Positions 15,330 to 23,336 of a stretch of 64,000 nucleotides of DNA are shown piece by piece. The translations under genes and the position numbers were made by a program. Source of the stretch: Serratia rhizosphaerae (GTDB taxonomy: Bacteria > Pseudomonadota > Gammaproteobacteria > Enterobacterales > Enterobacteriaceae); assembly GCF_009817885.1 (NCBI RefSeq), contig NZ_CP041764.1:4712001-4776000 (forward strand), in the 5' to 3' direction. Position 1 is the first letter of the stretch; every line of letters begins with the position of its first letter. The notes under the pieces are model-generated. The model worked only from the letters and a program-made list of their open reading frames with translations. It had not been told where the DNA came from and ran no database searches.

Positions 15330-17768
15330 TCAGGAGCGTTGTTCCTCCTCATCCTCCGTCAGCTGCTGCTGGCGCTGCCTCATGACCACCACCTCCTGCG
15401 GACTGGAGAGATGCACCTGCTCCTGACGCAACAGCTTGAGGATATTGAACAGCAGCTCGCTTTTGGTGGCGCCGACCATGCGCGGGCTGGCGACATAGCC
15501 GGTAACGCTGAGGATAATGCCCTCCGGGCCGAGCTGGCTGAAGCGCACATAAGGCACCGGCGACTCCTGAATCGCCTCATATTCCTGGTAGGCGGTCAGC
15601 AGCAGGTTGCGCACCTGCTCGGGGTCGATCTCGGTCGGGAAGGTCAGCGCGATGGTCACTACCCCCTGCGCGTTGCCCATGGTGGCGTTACGCACGTTCT
15701 GCGAAATCAGCTGCGAGTTCGGCACGATCATGGTGGAACGGTCGCTGAGCTGGATCTCGGTGGCGCGCACGTTGATGCGCCGTACGTCCCCCTCCACGCC
15801 GCCGATGCCGATCATATCTCCGACTTTCACCGGCCGTTCGGTCAGCAGAATCAGGCCGGAAATGAAGTTCTTCACAATCTCCTGCAGGCCGAAACCGATA
15901 CCCACCGACAGCGCACTGACGATCCAGGCCAGGTTATTCCACTGGATGCCCAGCGCGGCCAGCGTGATCAGAATCAGCAGCACATAGCCGACGTTGGTGA
16001 ACAGCGTCACCAGCGAGGCGCGAATACCGACGTCGTTAATGGTTTTCGGCAGCAGTTCGTTATTCAGCCAGCGGCTGCTGGCGCGCAGAATATAGCCGCC
16101 TATCAGCAGGCAAATCAGCGCGTTAATCAGATTACCGGGCACGATATGCAGCTTTTTCAGCCCTTCGCCGCTGAGAATGGCGACGATTTTTTCCAGCAGC
16201 GAGTTCGGCGTGGTGGTGCCGAAGGTGCCGTTGAGCAGCGCCACGATCATCAGCAGCAACAGCCCGCACTTAAAGGCGGCGGTAAAGACGATGGTCAGCT
16301 GTTCCAGATGGCGCTCGCCAAGGCCGAGCGAGCGCATCAGCGAACGGCCGCTGGCGGTATGCGACGAGAAAATGGCGCTCCAGACGTCGGTGGAGAACTG
16401 AATCAGGAAATAGAACGCCATCAGCACCAGCGTCGTCCAGATCGCCTGATAAATCAGGAAACGGGCAAACGAGATATAACCGATGAGCAGCGCCAACAGC
16501 ACCACTAACGACACCAGCAGCGTGGCAAGCTGCGCCAGTCCGCCGATCATCGAGCGTTTTTCCAGCTGTTCGCCCTGGCGTTCGCTGCGCTGCCGCAGAC
16601 GATGGGCGCGCAGCGTTATCGCCAACAGCACCAGCGCCATCAGCGCAGCCAGCAGGCCGTTGCTGAAAATGGCGGAGCCAAGGCTGGCGCCAATCACGTT
16701 GTTAATCAGTTCGACCGTGCCGAACGCCAGCACCAGCGCCGCCAGCAGCGGCGAGAAGTTACGCAGGCCGGCGGCGATGGTGTCGTCAATGGCAGGCAGA
16801 CGCCAGGAGGGACGACGGTTGGACAAAAATGCCCTTCCCAGACCGGCGATCAGCGCGCAGAAGATGCCCAGACGGGTGAAACCGTCGGCAAAGTCCTGCA
16901 GCATCGATGACAGTTCGGTCGCGCGGGTGAACGCCTGATACAACAGATTAAGCGCCAGCGCGGTGGTGCACAGCGTAATCAGCGCGGTGCCGAGCGCGGT
17001 AAAGCTGCGGCGCAGGCGGCCGTCCGGCAGATAGCGGATGCTGAACCAGGCGAGCGCCTGTTCGGAGAAATAGCGTCCCAGCGACCAGATCACCCCGGCC
17101 AACAGCAGCAGGCCGGCGGTGCCGTAACGCCACGGCGCCTGCCAGCTGGCGTCCCAGACGGCGCGCAGTTCAGCGGCGAACTCCGCCAGGCGCTGTTTGT
17201 CCTGCGGCTGCGGCGCAATCACCGGCGTCCAGAACGACAGGCTGAGCACGCTGCCGGAATTCAGCGCCAGTTGAGACTTGAACGCCACGCGGCGTAAATC
17301 GCCGATCTGCTGCGTCAGCTCATGGGCGCTGCCGCGAATGGCCTGCGAACGTTTTACCGAGTCATCCAGCAGCTTTTTGCTGTTGTTCAGGCTGTTACGC
17401 TGTTGCGCCACCGCGGCGGTTTCCGCCTGCGCGCCCGGCGCCGGCGGCGGGCCGAGCACATCCAGCTGCCCTTTCAGTTTCTCCTGCATCGGCTGCAGGT
17501 CGGTCAGAAACTGTTCGGTATTGGCCGCCAACTGCTGCGTACGCTCCTGCAGCTTGCTCAGTTGGTTATCGGTGGTGGCTTTGGAAACCTGTTGCTTAAT
17601 ATCGTCCAGCTCTTTTTGATAGTTTTTCAGCGCTGCGGCAATATCCTGCTGGCTCAGTTCGGCCTGCTCGGCAGACTGCGCCTCTTCGGCGGCATAGCCG
17701 CTGTGCGGCGCCAGCGGCAACCCGAACAGCACCAGTAGCAACAGAACGATCTGTAACGGCCTTATCAT
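15330..17768 (-). CDS. Large MscS-family mechanosensitive channel with DUF3772 N-terminus
   Basis: An 812-residue protein. It has a signal peptide (MIRPLQIVLLLLVLFGLPLA), a periplasmic coiled-coil region at about 30-190 (DUF3772-like), several membrane segments from about 210 to 600, then the conserved MscS pore and beta domain: GIGFGLQEIVKNFISGLILLTERPVKVGDMI followed by GDVRRINVRATEI and VPNSQL. Such channels open on hypo-osmotic shock and release solutes. It resembles the larger MscK/YbiO/YjeP-type paralogs rather than MscS itself. The ATG at 17768 begins the signal peptide; the frame is open to 17807. GAG lies 6 bases before this ATG. Confidence 0.88.
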   Translation of the reverse strand: MIRPLQIVLLLLVLFGLPLAPHSGYAAEEAQSAEQAELSQQDIAAALKNYQKELDDIKQQVSKATTDNQLSKLQERTQQLAANTEQFLTDLQPMQEKLKGQLDVLGPPPAPGAQAETAAVAQQRNSLNNSKKLLDDSVKRSQAIRGSAHELTQQIGDLRRVAFKSQLALNSGSVLSLSFWTPVIAPQPQDKQRLAEFAAELRAVWDASWQAPWRYGTAGLLLLAGVIWSLGRYFSEQALAWFSIRYLPDGRLRRSFTALGTALITLCTTALALNLLYQAFTRATELSSMLQDFADGFTRLGIFCALIAGLGRAFLSNRRPSWRLPAIDDTIAAGLRNFSPLLAALVLAFGTVELINNVIGASLGSAIFSNGLLAALMALVLLAITLRAHRLRQRSERQGEQLEKRSMIGGLAQLATLLVSLVVLLALLIGYISFARFLIYQAIWTTLVLMAFYFLIQFSTDVWSAIFSSHTASGRSLMRSLGLGERHLEQLTIVFTAAFKCGLLLLMIVALLNGTFGTTTPNSLLEKIVAILSGEGLKKLHIVPGNLINALICLLIGGYILRASSRWLNNELLPKTINDVGIRASLVTLFTNVGYVLLILITLAALGIQWNNLAWIVSALSVGIGFGLQEIVKNFISGLILLTERPVKVGDMIGIGGVEGDVRRINVRATEIQLSDRSTMIVPNSQLISQNVRNATMGNAQGVVTIALTFPTEIDPEQVRNLLLTAYQEYEAIQESPVPYVRFSQLGPEGIILSVTGYVASPRMVGATKSELLFNILKLLRQEQVHLSSPQEVVVMRQRQQQLTEDEEEQRS

Positions 17769-17917
17769 AAATCTCGATGCCCGACATAGTTGATAGATAG
17801 ACAACACAGACGAGACAGCCCCGGCTCTCCCGTCTATAACAATAAACCGAGATTATGATAGCTGCTTAATGATGGGCAGAATATCGGAATCCTGCGCGCA
17901 GAACGGTAACATGGCCG

Positions 17918-18121
17918 TCAGCGCCGCGATTTATGGCGTTTTCGTTCACCGCGCCGGCCGACAAAGCGCCATATCACGCCCAGCAGCACCAGGGTGCCGG
18001 AGAAAGTCAGCAGCAGGCTGATAAAGAATTCGGATTCACCGGTGGAGGAAAAGTAGATCTCGTTGATACCGACGGAGATCATCAGGATGGCATACAGCAA
18101 AACAAAAATTGAAATAATCAT
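17918..18121 (-). CDS. Small two-helix membrane protein, unknown function
   Basis: A 67-residue frame with two hydrophobic stretches (about 2-20 and 32-52) and a strongly basic tail (RRGERKRHKSRR), so an N-in/C-in two-helix inner-membrane topology is likely. No clear ribosome site precedes the ATG. It lies alone between the channel gene and mgtS. I do not recognise the family; a real gene is likely but not certain. Confidence 0.5.
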   Translation of the reverse strand: MIISIFVLLYAILMISVGINEIYFSSTGESEFFISLLLTFSGTLVLLGVIWRFVGRRGERKRHKSRR

Positions 18122-18167
18122 GATAGCGACACACTGTGCAACCGCATCCAGGTTAGGTCGTTACGAT

Positions 18168-18205
18168 CTCCTCCCCGTAATACGCAGTGTGATTGCGGGG
18201 AGGAG
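18168..18205. repeat. Strong 14-bp stem-loop downstream of mgtS
   Basis: Arms CTCCTCCCCGTAAT and ATTGCGGGGAGGAG pair with a single G-T wobble around a 10-base loop. No T run follows on either strand. It may end or stabilise the mgtS transcript. Confidence 0.55.
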
Positions 18206-18232
18206 CTGACTGGGTGGATCGTTAAGATTCAT

Positions 18233-18325
18233 TTAGTCGTCCCATTTGGTGCTCATATAGGCTGCCAGCAGTCCCAGGGTGCTGATCAGGCCCAGAAAGC
18301 CGAGAAATACCGTCATGTTTCCCAT
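18233..18325 (-). CDS. mgtS: MgtS small membrane protein
   Basis: A 30-codon gene (32 codons if the upstream ATG at 18331 is used) encoding one hydrophobic helix with the ending AAYMSTKWDD. E. coli MgtS, 31 residues, has the same plan: GNM near the start, one helix, and the ending AAYFSHKWDD. Known role: MgtS is made under low magnesium through PhoQ-PhoP and protects the MgtA magnesium importer; it also interacts with the phosphate transporter PitA. GAGG lies 8 bases before the ATG at 18325 but only 2 before 18331, which favours the shorter form. The neighbouring sRNA candidate repeats the E. coli mgrR-mgtS arrangement. Confidence 0.85.
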   Translation of the reverse strand: MGNMTVFLGFLGLISTLGLLAAYMSTKWDD

Positions 18326-18450
18326 TTTCATATCCTCAAGTTAAGTGTTTTCGATAGTGACCTCGCGTCGTCGCATTAAGAGTTTCAACCTCCCTATCCT
18401 TGATGGCATAAGTTGCCGTTTCAGATGTGCGGTGCTGGTGGTTTGATGGC

Positions 18451-18541
18451 AAAAAAACCGCCCCGCTACGCTGTTTATGCTGCGGGTCGTCAGGAGAGTA
18501 ACCAAAGAGGGAGTGCAGGAAGCCTATCTCCGCGTCCAGGT
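18451..18541 (-). ncRNA. mgrR: Probable MgrR-like small regulatory RNA
   Basis: On the minus strand TATAGT (18548-18553) is a good -10 box. About 91 bases further on there is a terminator: a GC-rich hairpin (CCCGC...GCGGG) followed by seven T (18451-18457). Between them is a pyrimidine-rich, apparently unstructured stretch with CUCCCUCUUUGGUUACUCUC, typical of an sRNA seed region. No open frame is present. E. coli MgrR is about 98 nt, PhoP-activated, Hfq-dependent, and encoded beside mgtS; it represses eptB. Length, position and strand fit. I could not find a well-placed PhoP box for it; a partial one (GGTTTA) is at 18592-18597. Confidence 0.55.
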
Positions 18542-18754
18542 TTTAGCACTATACAACGTATCTGAATGAAATATCAGAAGTTACCTTGGGCTAAACCTTA
18601 ATCCGATCAAGCCTGTCTTAACCTTGGGCATCTCTCGATGTCGTCAGATCAGTAACCTGTGTTTGTATAGGAGCCTCGCCAAACGAGATATCGCTATAAA
18701 CGTCGCGGGGGATTATAAGCAGGATTGATTTATGTTGCCGATAAATATGCCTTT

Positions 18755-18771
18755 TGTTTAGGCGATGTTTA
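18755..18771 (+). promoter_or_regulatory. Perfect PhoP box direct repeat
   Basis: TGTTTA-GGCGA-TGTTTA matches exactly the PhoP consensus [TG]GTTTA-N5-[TG]GTTTA, oriented toward the Tlde1-type gene 177 bases downstream. The expected -10 position about 12 bases later is poor, so the promoter it serves is not settled. It lies in the same gap as mgtS and the MgrR-like sRNA, both PhoP-dependent in E. coli. Confidence 0.55.
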
Positions 18772-18947
18772 ATAACCGCCACTAACGCCTGACTCACCGC
18801 TCCTCTTCCGGTGTTTGGCTACAAAAAATCAGGCAATCTCCTATTTTGCTATAAAAGATGCAAACCGCTAATTAAAAAATTTATGCCACGGTTTATGTTG
18901 TCCGTTCGCAGGAACAGCGTTTTTTATATCAATCATGGATAGAAAAT
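18772..18947 (+). other. AT-rich leader region before the Tlde1-type gene
   Basis: No gene is visible. TATAAA at 18850-18855 is a possible -10 box without a good -35, and TTTATATC lies about 25 bases before the start codon. GC content falls through this stretch. Confidence 0.4.
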
Positions 18948-19466
18948 ATGGCACTATACGGAAAGTTTATAGTTAATGATGCGGATTATTCACCGTTGAC
19001 AATTTATGGCATCGGTACGTTTATGGCGTTCTCCGGCAACGGGAATTATCGGAACGCGCCGGGGTGCGGAGCTATCCCCAACAACGGCCCAATCCCGGCG
19101 GGGAAATACTGGATTGTGGATCGCCCCTCTGGAGGATATAGAGAACCGATAAAGACGTGGTTTAGTGATGTGATAAACCGCAGCTTTCGCAACATTCCAA
19201 CCGGTAAGAGAGAATGGTTCGGATTATTCAGGGACGATGGAACCATAGACGATTATACGTGGGTCAGAGGGATTGAACGCGGAAACTTTAGGCTACACCC
19301 CGGCACTATCTCCCTCGGTTGTATCACGCTAAAACGTCACTCAGACTTTGCCGCAATTCGTAGCGCTCTACTGAGAACTAAAACAATCAATATCAGAAAT
19401 ACGAGATTGCGCACGTATGGTATGATTAATGTGATTAGCAACGGAGAATGCAAGGTAAGCGGATGA
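18948..19466 (+). CDS. Tlde1-type L,D-transpeptidase effector (DUF2778)
   Basis: A 172-residue protein of the DUF2778/Tlde1 family. It opens with the conserved MALYGKFIVND, has the region GCGAIPNNGPIPAGKYWI (about 40-56), REWFGLFRDDG, and the catalytic motif FRLHPGTISLGCITL with His117 and Cys125. Tlde1 of Salmonella is a type VI secretion effector that acts in the periplasm of rival cells, cutting peptidoglycan tetrapeptides and exchanging D-amino acids. Like known members it has no signal peptide, consistent with delivery by T6SS. No T6SS gene is in the window, so this would be an orphan effector. It overlaps the next gene by 4 bases (ATGA). Low GC suggests transfer. Confidence 0.85.
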   Translation: MALYGKFIVNDADYSPLTIYGIGTFMAFSGNGNYRNAPGCGAIPNNGPIPAGKYWIVDRPSGGYREPIKTWFSDVINRSFRNIPTGKREWFGLFRDDGTIDDYTWVRGIERGNFRLHPGTISLGCITLKRHSDFAAIRSALLRTKTINIRNTRLRTYGMINVISNGECKVSG

Positions 19467-19753
19467 AAAAGGCATTTTTAATACTGGCAAAAGTCGCTGT
19501 TTTCATCATATTGCTGATGAATATGGGGATATGGTTTCCATATTATTATTTCATCAGGGTAAACATGCACAACATTATGTCTTTAGGCACAGCGAGAGAT
19601 ATAACTGATATCTTTGGAGGATATCCAGAACCATATGATTTCATGGCGTTATTATTAGTGTTCACCTTGAATGTAATCATATCGTTAATATGCTGCAAAT
19701 TAATTTTCATGCTAGGTAGTCATTTAAAGAAATTAATAATATCATCAAATTAA
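19463..19753 (+). CDS. Two-helix membrane protein, likely immunity partner of the Tlde1 effector
   Basis: A 96-residue protein with two membrane helices, residues about 5-27 (FLILAKVAVFIILLMNMGIW) and 58-82, separated by a periplasmic loop of about 30 residues with DITDIFGGYPEPYDF. Its ATG overlaps the effector stop codon (ATGA), with AGG about 9 bases upstream, so the two genes are translationally coupled. An effector gene followed directly by a small membrane or periplasmic gene is the normal layout of T6SS effector-immunity pairs, and Tlde1 acts in the periplasm. The immunity role is an inference from this context, not from a recognised family. Confidence 0.65.
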   Translation: MKKAFLILAKVAVFIILLMNMGIWFPYYYFIRVNMHNIMSLGTARDITDIFGGYPEPYDFMALLLVFTLNVIISLICCKLIFMLGSHLKKLIISSN

Positions 19754-19757
19754 ATAG

Positions 19758-19780
19758 AGGCCGGCTAACCCGGCCTTTTT
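19758..19780 (+). terminator. Terminator of the effector-immunity operon
   Basis: A perfect 7-bp stem AGGCCGG / CCGGCCT with a 5-base loop, followed by T (19776-19780), 5 bases after the stop codon. Confidence 0.85.
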
Positions 19781-20104
19781 ATTATCAAAAAGATTTCCAC
19801 GCAGAGAACACCAGCGGATCGCCAAACGCATAACGCCGATATTCAACGGTCGAGTTTTTACCTGCCTCATCCTGTCACTTCCGGAGTAAAAGCAATGACA
19901 ATAAAATCAACAGATTGAAAAGTTACGCCTATCACAGCCATAGGTTAATAAAATCACCGGGGTAAACTACGATTAAGGAGCATCCGGCAGCGACAGCGCC
20001 GGATACGGTATGAGCGCCCCACGCCGGGGCGCCCTTTCATTAACGGGTATATGGCGCCCGCAGCGGCGCCGAGTCAAACGCCACACGGCTAAGCAAGGTT
20101 AATT
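19781..20104 (+). other. Leader region of the second EF-G gene with two hairpins
   Basis: No gene is present. Two GC-rich stem-loops lie in tandem: 19983-20003 (TCCGGC / GCCGGA) and 20014-20032 (GCGCCCC / GGGGCGC, followed by CCTTTC). AAGG lies 8 bases before the EF-G start. A structured leader of this kind could attenuate expression, but no reading frame supports a leader peptide. Confidence 0.45.
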
Positions 20105-22210
20105 ATGGCACGCACTACCCCTATCGAACGTTACCGCAATATCGGCATCTCGGCACATATCGATGCCGGCAAAACTACCACCACCGAGCGGATTCTGTTT
20201 TACACCGGGGTCAGTCACAAGTTGGGCGAAGTGCACGACGGCGCAGCAACGATGGACTGGATGGCACAGGAACAGGAGCGCGGGATCACCATCACCTCGG
20301 CGGCGACCACCTGCTTTTGGAACGGCATGGAACATAATTATCCGCAGCACCGCATCAATATTATCGACACCCCGGGACACGTCGATTTTACCATTGAGGT
20401 CGAGCGCTCGATGCGCGTGCTCGACGGCGCGGTGATGGTGTATGACTCGGTGGGCGGCGTTCAGCCGCAGTCGGAAACCGTCTGGCGGCAGGCCAATAAA
20501 TATCATGTGCCGCGGCTGGCGTTCGTCAACAAGATGGATCGCGTCGGCTCCAACTTTTTCCGCGTGCGGCAGATGATGATCGACCGCCTGAAGGCCAACC
20601 CGGTGCCGATCGTCATTCCGATCGGCGCTGAAGATAACTTCAGCGGCGTGGTGGATCTCATCCGCATGCAGGCCATTTTGTGGGACGACGCCAGCCAGGG
20701 CATGACCTTCCGCTTTGAGGCCATTCCCGTCGAGCTGCAGGCCGAAGCCGACGAATGGCGGGAGAAAATGGTGGAAGCCGCCGCCGAAGGCTCAGAAGCG
20801 CTGATGGAGAAATACCTGGCCGGCGAAGCGCTGAGCGAGGCGGAGATTACCGCCGGCCTGCGCGCGCGCACCATCGCCGGTGAAATTCAACCGATGCTGT
20901 GCGGCTCGGCGTTCCGCAATAAAGGCGTGCAGCGCATGCTGGACGCGGTAATAGAACTGATGCCCTCGCCGCTCGACGTACCGCCGATGGAAGGCCACGA
21001 TGAGGATGATCGGATCGTGGTGCGCCATGCCGACGATGAGGAAAAGTTCTCGGCGCTGGCGTTCAAACTGATGACCGATCCGTTCGTCGGCCAACTGACG
21101 TTTGTGCGCGTCTACTCCGGCGTGCTGGCGAAAGGCAGCAGCGTCTACAACCCGGTGAAAGGCAAGAAAGAGCGTATCGGCCGCATCGTGCAGATGCACG
21201 CCAACGACCGCAAAGACGTCGATGAGCTGCACGCCGGCGATATCGCCGCCTGCGTCGGGCTGAAGGACGTCACCACCGGCGATACGCTGTGCGATCCCAA
21301 CGCGATTATCACGCTGGAACGCATGGTGTTTCCGGAGCCGGTGATCGCCCAGGCGATCGAACCGAAAACCAAAGCCGACCAGGAGAAGATGGGCATTGCG
21401 CTGCAGCGCCTCTCTTCCGAAGATCCGTCGTTTCGGGTACGTACCGATGAGGAGTCCGGTCAGACCATTATTTACGGTATGGGCGAACTGCATCTGGAAA
21501 TCATCGTCGACCGCATGCGGCGCGAATTCGGCGTGGACACCAACACCGGCAAGCCGCAGGTGTCGTACCGCGAAACCATCCGCAGCAAAGTGAGCGATGT
21601 GGAAGGCAAATTCGTGCGCCAGTCCGGCGGTAAAGGCCAGTACGGTCACGTGGTGTTAACGGTCGAACCGAACGAAGCCGGCAAAGGCTTCGAGTTTTTC
21701 GATGAGATCAAAGGCGGCGTGGTGCCGGGGGAATATATCCCGGCAGTGAAAAAAGGCGTTCAGGAGGCGCTGAACAACGGCATTCTGGCCGGTTTCCCGG
21801 TGGTGGACGTCAAGGTGCACCTGACCTTCGGCTCTTACCACGACGTCGACTCTTCGGAGCAGGCGTTCCGCATGGCGGCGATTTTCGGCTTTAAAGAGGC
21901 CTGCCGTCAGGCGAATCCGGTGATCCTGGAGCCGATTATGAAGGTGGAAATAGAGACGCCGGAAGAGTATGCCGGCGGCGTGATGGGCGATCTGTCATCC
22001 CGACGCGGTCAGCTGCAGGGTATGGAGGATATCGCCGGCGGCGGCGGTAAGGAGATCCATGCCAAAGTGCCGCTGTCCGAGATGTTCGGCTACTCCACCA
22101 CTCTACGTTCAATGACGCAGGGGCGCGCCACCTTTACCATGGAGTTCAGCCACTACGCGGAAGCGCCGCGCAGCGTGGCCGACGAGATCATCAGCCAGCG
22201 CGCGCGTTAA
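20105..22210 (+). CDS. fusA2: Elongation factor G paralog (second EF-G)
   Basis: A 701-residue complete EF-G. All GTPase motifs are intact: G1 AHIDAGKT, the switch region RGITITSAATT, G3 DTPGHVDF, and G4 NKMD. The later domains follow the E. coli plan (GMGELHLEIIVDRM; GGGVMGDLSSRRGQ-like region; ending DEIISQRAR). It is not in the usual rpsL-rpsG-fusA-tufA operon but stands alone, and many positions conserved in the housekeeping enzyme differ, for example YDSVGG where E. coli has YCAVGG. It is therefore a paralog. Its role may be backup translocation or ribosome recycling under special conditions; this is unknown. Confidence 0.88.
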   Translation: MARTTPIERYRNIGISAHIDAGKTTTTERILFYTGVSHKLGEVHDGAATMDWMAQEQERGITITSAATTCFWNGMEHNYPQHRINIIDTPGHVDFTIEVERSMRVLDGAVMVYDSVGGVQPQSETVWRQANKYHVPRLAFVNKMDRVGSNFFRVRQMMIDRLKANPVPIVIPIGAEDNFSGVVDLIRMQAILWDDASQGMTFRFEAIPVELQAEADEWREKMVEAAAEGSEALMEKYLAGEALSEAEITAGLRARTIAGEIQPMLCGSAFRNKGVQRMLDAVIELMPSPLDVPPMEGHDEDDRIVVRHADDEEKFSALAFKLMTDPFVGQLTFVRVYSGVLAKGSSVYNPVKGKKERIGRIVQMHANDRKDVDELHAGDIAACVGLKDVTTGDTLCDPNAIITLERMVFPEPVIAQAIEPKTKADQEKMGIALQRLSSEDPSFRVRTDEESGQTIIYGMGELHLEIIVDRMRREFGVDTNTGKPQVSYRETIRSKVSDVEGKFVRQSGGKGQYGHVVLTVEPNEAGKGFEFFDEIKGGVVPGEYIPAVKKGVQEALNNGILAGFPVVDVKVHLTFGSYHDVDSSEQAFRMAAIFGFKEACRQANPVILEPIMKVEIETPEEYAGGVMGDLSSRRGQLQGMEDIAGGGGKEIHAKVPLSEMFGYSTTLRSMTQGRATFTMEFSHYAEAPRSVADEIISQRAR

Positions 22211-22217
22211 CCCCCCT

Positions 22218-22240
22218 GTCTGCCGCCGTCGGCGGCAGAC
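22218..22240. terminator. Hairpin between convergent fusA2 and DMT transporter genes
   Basis: A perfect 10-bp stem GTCTGCCGCC / GGCGGCAGAC with a 3-base loop. There is no long T run; on the plus strand it is followed by ATT. It probably terminates from both sides. Confidence 0.6.
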
Positions 22241-22241
22241 A

Positions 22242-23207
22242 TTACGCCTTGCTGTCCAGCGAGACCACTACCGGCTCCGGCCGGATGCGCATGGCGTAAA
22301 TCACCCCGATCATCAGACAGGCGATGCCGGCACTGGTCAGCAGCGGCGGCCAGCTCTGGCGCAGAATAAACGTGTAGGCCAACCCCGCCAGAATCTCGAA
22401 CACGATCAGCGGCCCGACCAGCACCGTCGGTAAACGCTGGCTGGCTTCGTTCCAGCACAGCGTGCCGATCCACGAGCAAAAAATCCCGAGCACGACCATC
22501 AAAGCGACAAACACCCACGGCCTGGGGCCGAACGGCAAGGCAAACTCAGGCTGTGTCAGCGCCAGCTGACCACAGACCAGCAGATAACCGACCAGCGACA
22601 GCGGCAACGTCGCTACCCCCATCGCCGTCGCCCAGGTGGTCGGCCGCAGCTGCGGATGTTCGCGCAGCCAGCGCGCATTGCGCAGCGGATACCAGGTCCA
22701 GCAGGCTACCGCCAGCAGCGCCAGCGCCAGACCGCTGACGTAACGCCAGAGATCGACCGGCACCGTGCTGCTGCGCAGTTCCGCGACGTTGACCAGCACC
22801 AGCCCCAGGGCGATAAGCAGCAACGCCGGCGTCAACCGTCGCCAGGAGAGCCGCCCTTCATGACGGCCGTAACACAGGTTGGCGGTGACCGACATCACCA
22901 CCGGCAAGGTGCCGATAATCATGGTGGAAATCGGCGCGCCGGTGCGTTGGATGGCGCTGGCCAGACACACGTAATACAACAGGTTGCCGATGGCGGTAAA
23001 CTTCAGCGCTTCCAGCCAGTCCTGACGCCGCAGCTTTTTCAGCCGCTGGCGATCGAGCCAGGCCAGCGGCAGCGCGATCAGGCCAAACGCCAGATAGCGA
23101 CCGGTGGACTGCAGCGCTGCAGGGTAATCCGGCACGATCAGCGGCCCGACGAAAATCAGCCCCCACATCAGCCCGGCAGACAGCGCAAACATAATCCCTA
23201 AAAACAT
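22242..23207 (-). CDS. DMT-superfamily (EamA) transporter
   Basis: A 321-residue inner-membrane protein with ten hydrophobic segments and the two-fold EamA repeat; the opening MFLGIMFALSAGLMWGLIFVGPL is typical. DMT exporters move amino acids, nucleosides or other metabolites outward. The ATG at 23207 has GGAG about 8 bases upstream, so the longer frame to 23237 is rejected. It lies directly downstream of an AraC regulator gene on the same strand, a common pairing in which the regulator induces the exporter. The substrate cannot be read from the sequence. Confidence 0.85.
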   Translation of the reverse strand: MFLGIMFALSAGLMWGLIFVGPLIVPDYPAALQSTGRYLAFGLIALPLAWLDRQRLKKLRRQDWLEALKFTAIGNLLYYVCLASAIQRTGAPISTMIIGTLPVVMSVTANLCYGRHEGRLSWRRLTPALLLIALGLVLVNVAELRSSTVPVDLWRYVSGLALALLAVACWTWYPLRNARWLREHPQLRPTTWATAMGVATLPLSLVGYLLVCGQLALTQPEFALPFGPRPWVFVALMVVLGIFCSWIGTLCWNEASQRLPTVLVGPLIVFEILAGLAYTFILRQSWPPLLTSAGIACLMIGVIYAMRIRPEPVVVSLDSKA

Positions 23208-23336
23208 GGTGACTCCATAAAAAGAGCCAGAGCGCATACGATAACGCTCTGGCAGTGTGCGAATAACCGGTAATGGGTGCCAATCTAGCGCAATTAGGTA
23301 TGGCTGGCTTGTAGCAAATTGCTGTTTTAAAAGTTA

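Noticed and set aside
15309..16508. A 399-codon plus-strand frame
   Set aside because: It is antisense to the MscS-type channel gene and has shadow-type composition, with no ribosome site or motif.
18878..18895. A second PhoP-type repeat just before the effector gene
   Set aside because: The half-sites TTTA and GGTTTA are separated by six rather than five bases and the first half is poor.
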